From an uncultured Oscillospiraceae bacterium (GTDB taxonomy: Bacteria > Bacillota > Clostridia > Oscillospirales > Oscillospiraceae): DNA of 53,530 nucleotides. The notes under the pieces are model-generated. The model searched no databases and had not been told where the DNA came from. It saw nothing but the letters and a program-made list of their open reading frames with translations. The stretch covers positions 1 through 53,530 of the forward strand of contig CALWVZ010000008.1 of assembly GCA_944385125.1 (NCBI GenBank), written 5' to 3'. This document shows, in pieces, positions 53,434 through 53,530 of this stretch (positions within the stretch are counted from its first letter, which is position 1; every line of letters starts with the position of its first letter). The position numbers were made by a program, and so were the translations under genes.

Positions 53434-53530
53434 TTGCCGAACTGTTGAATATCGTGTAGGAGTACAATACATATTGGACAGTTGAAAAAAAGGATGAAGG
53501 ATAAGGCCTTATCGGTTAAAGTTGAGTTGC
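53434..53530 (+). other. Unassigned window end
   Basis: About 97 bp between the MITE-like element and the window end; no gene, promoter or repeat could be supported. Confidence 0.4.

Overview
This is a gene-dense bacterial chromosome segment, roughly 55% G+C by eye. The best fit is an anaerobic, endospore-forming Clostridia of the Oscillospiraceae/Ruminococcaceae type. Supporting signs are SpoVAD/SpoVAE spore genes, a bifunctional Rel followed by dtd, a perfect CIRCE element, a T-box riboswitch, a TrpB2-type tryptophan synthase, DUF4914 and DUF5685 proteins, and an Mbh/Mrp-like cation antiporter operon. No rRNA, phage, CRISPR array or complete IS was seen; the only mobile-looking item is a roughly 140-bp MITE-like element at the right end. 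Family assignments rest on motifs read by eye; no database search was possible.

Layout. 0.1-6.2 kb (+): LOG-family protein, then recJ-rel-dtd-MBL hydrolase (DNA repair, stringent response, tRNA proofreading). 6.2-14.6 kb: Dus (-), a coiled-coil membrane protein with an 18-bp tandem repeat (+), a transglutaminase-like lipoprotein (-), galE with a sugar nucleotidyltransferase (-), and a Na/Pi cotransporter (-). 14.7-19.2 kb: RluA-type pseudouridine synthase, CIRCE-controlled Hsp20, spoVAD-spoVAE (-), and an AbrB-like regulator coupled to a glycosyltransferase (+). 19.2-26.3 kb: a LytTR response regulator/GHKL kinase pair (-), divergent from an amino-acid permease, an amidohydrolase and an NhaC-type antiporter (+); a two-copy direct repeat lies between the divergent promoters. 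26.5-35.8 kb (+): a nine-gene Mrp/Mbh-like operon with four large antiporter subunits and no hydrogenase catalytic genes. 35.9-41.7 kb (-): trpB2 behind a Trp T-box, then potABCD polyamine uptake behind a probable attenuator. 41.9-42.85 kb (-): a promoter-driven structured RNA candidate and truA. 43.1-48.3 kb (+): DUF4914 P-loop protein, Ddl, and a zinc-ribbon/DUF5685/J-domain trio. 48.4-52.8 kb (-): a 56-aa membrane peptide, recG, apbE and a ferredoxin-type aldo/keto reductase. 52.9-53.5 kb: tRNA-Arg(CCG), a run of hairpins and the MITE-like element.

Most interesting unexplained structure: a repeat family with unit TTATGTAAAY+4 nt. Two arrays (5 and 4 units) have an exact 14-nt period, and each starts exactly 2 nt after a stop codon (hsp20, recG). 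Single copies sharing a 17-nt identity follow two terminators, and a related TTATGTCAAC motif occurs three times at exactly 33-bp intervals beyond the 56-aa ORF. Next are the structured RNA candidate upstream of potA, the divergent LytTR operator, and the antiporter operon whose gene order matches the membrane arm of Mbh hydrogenases.
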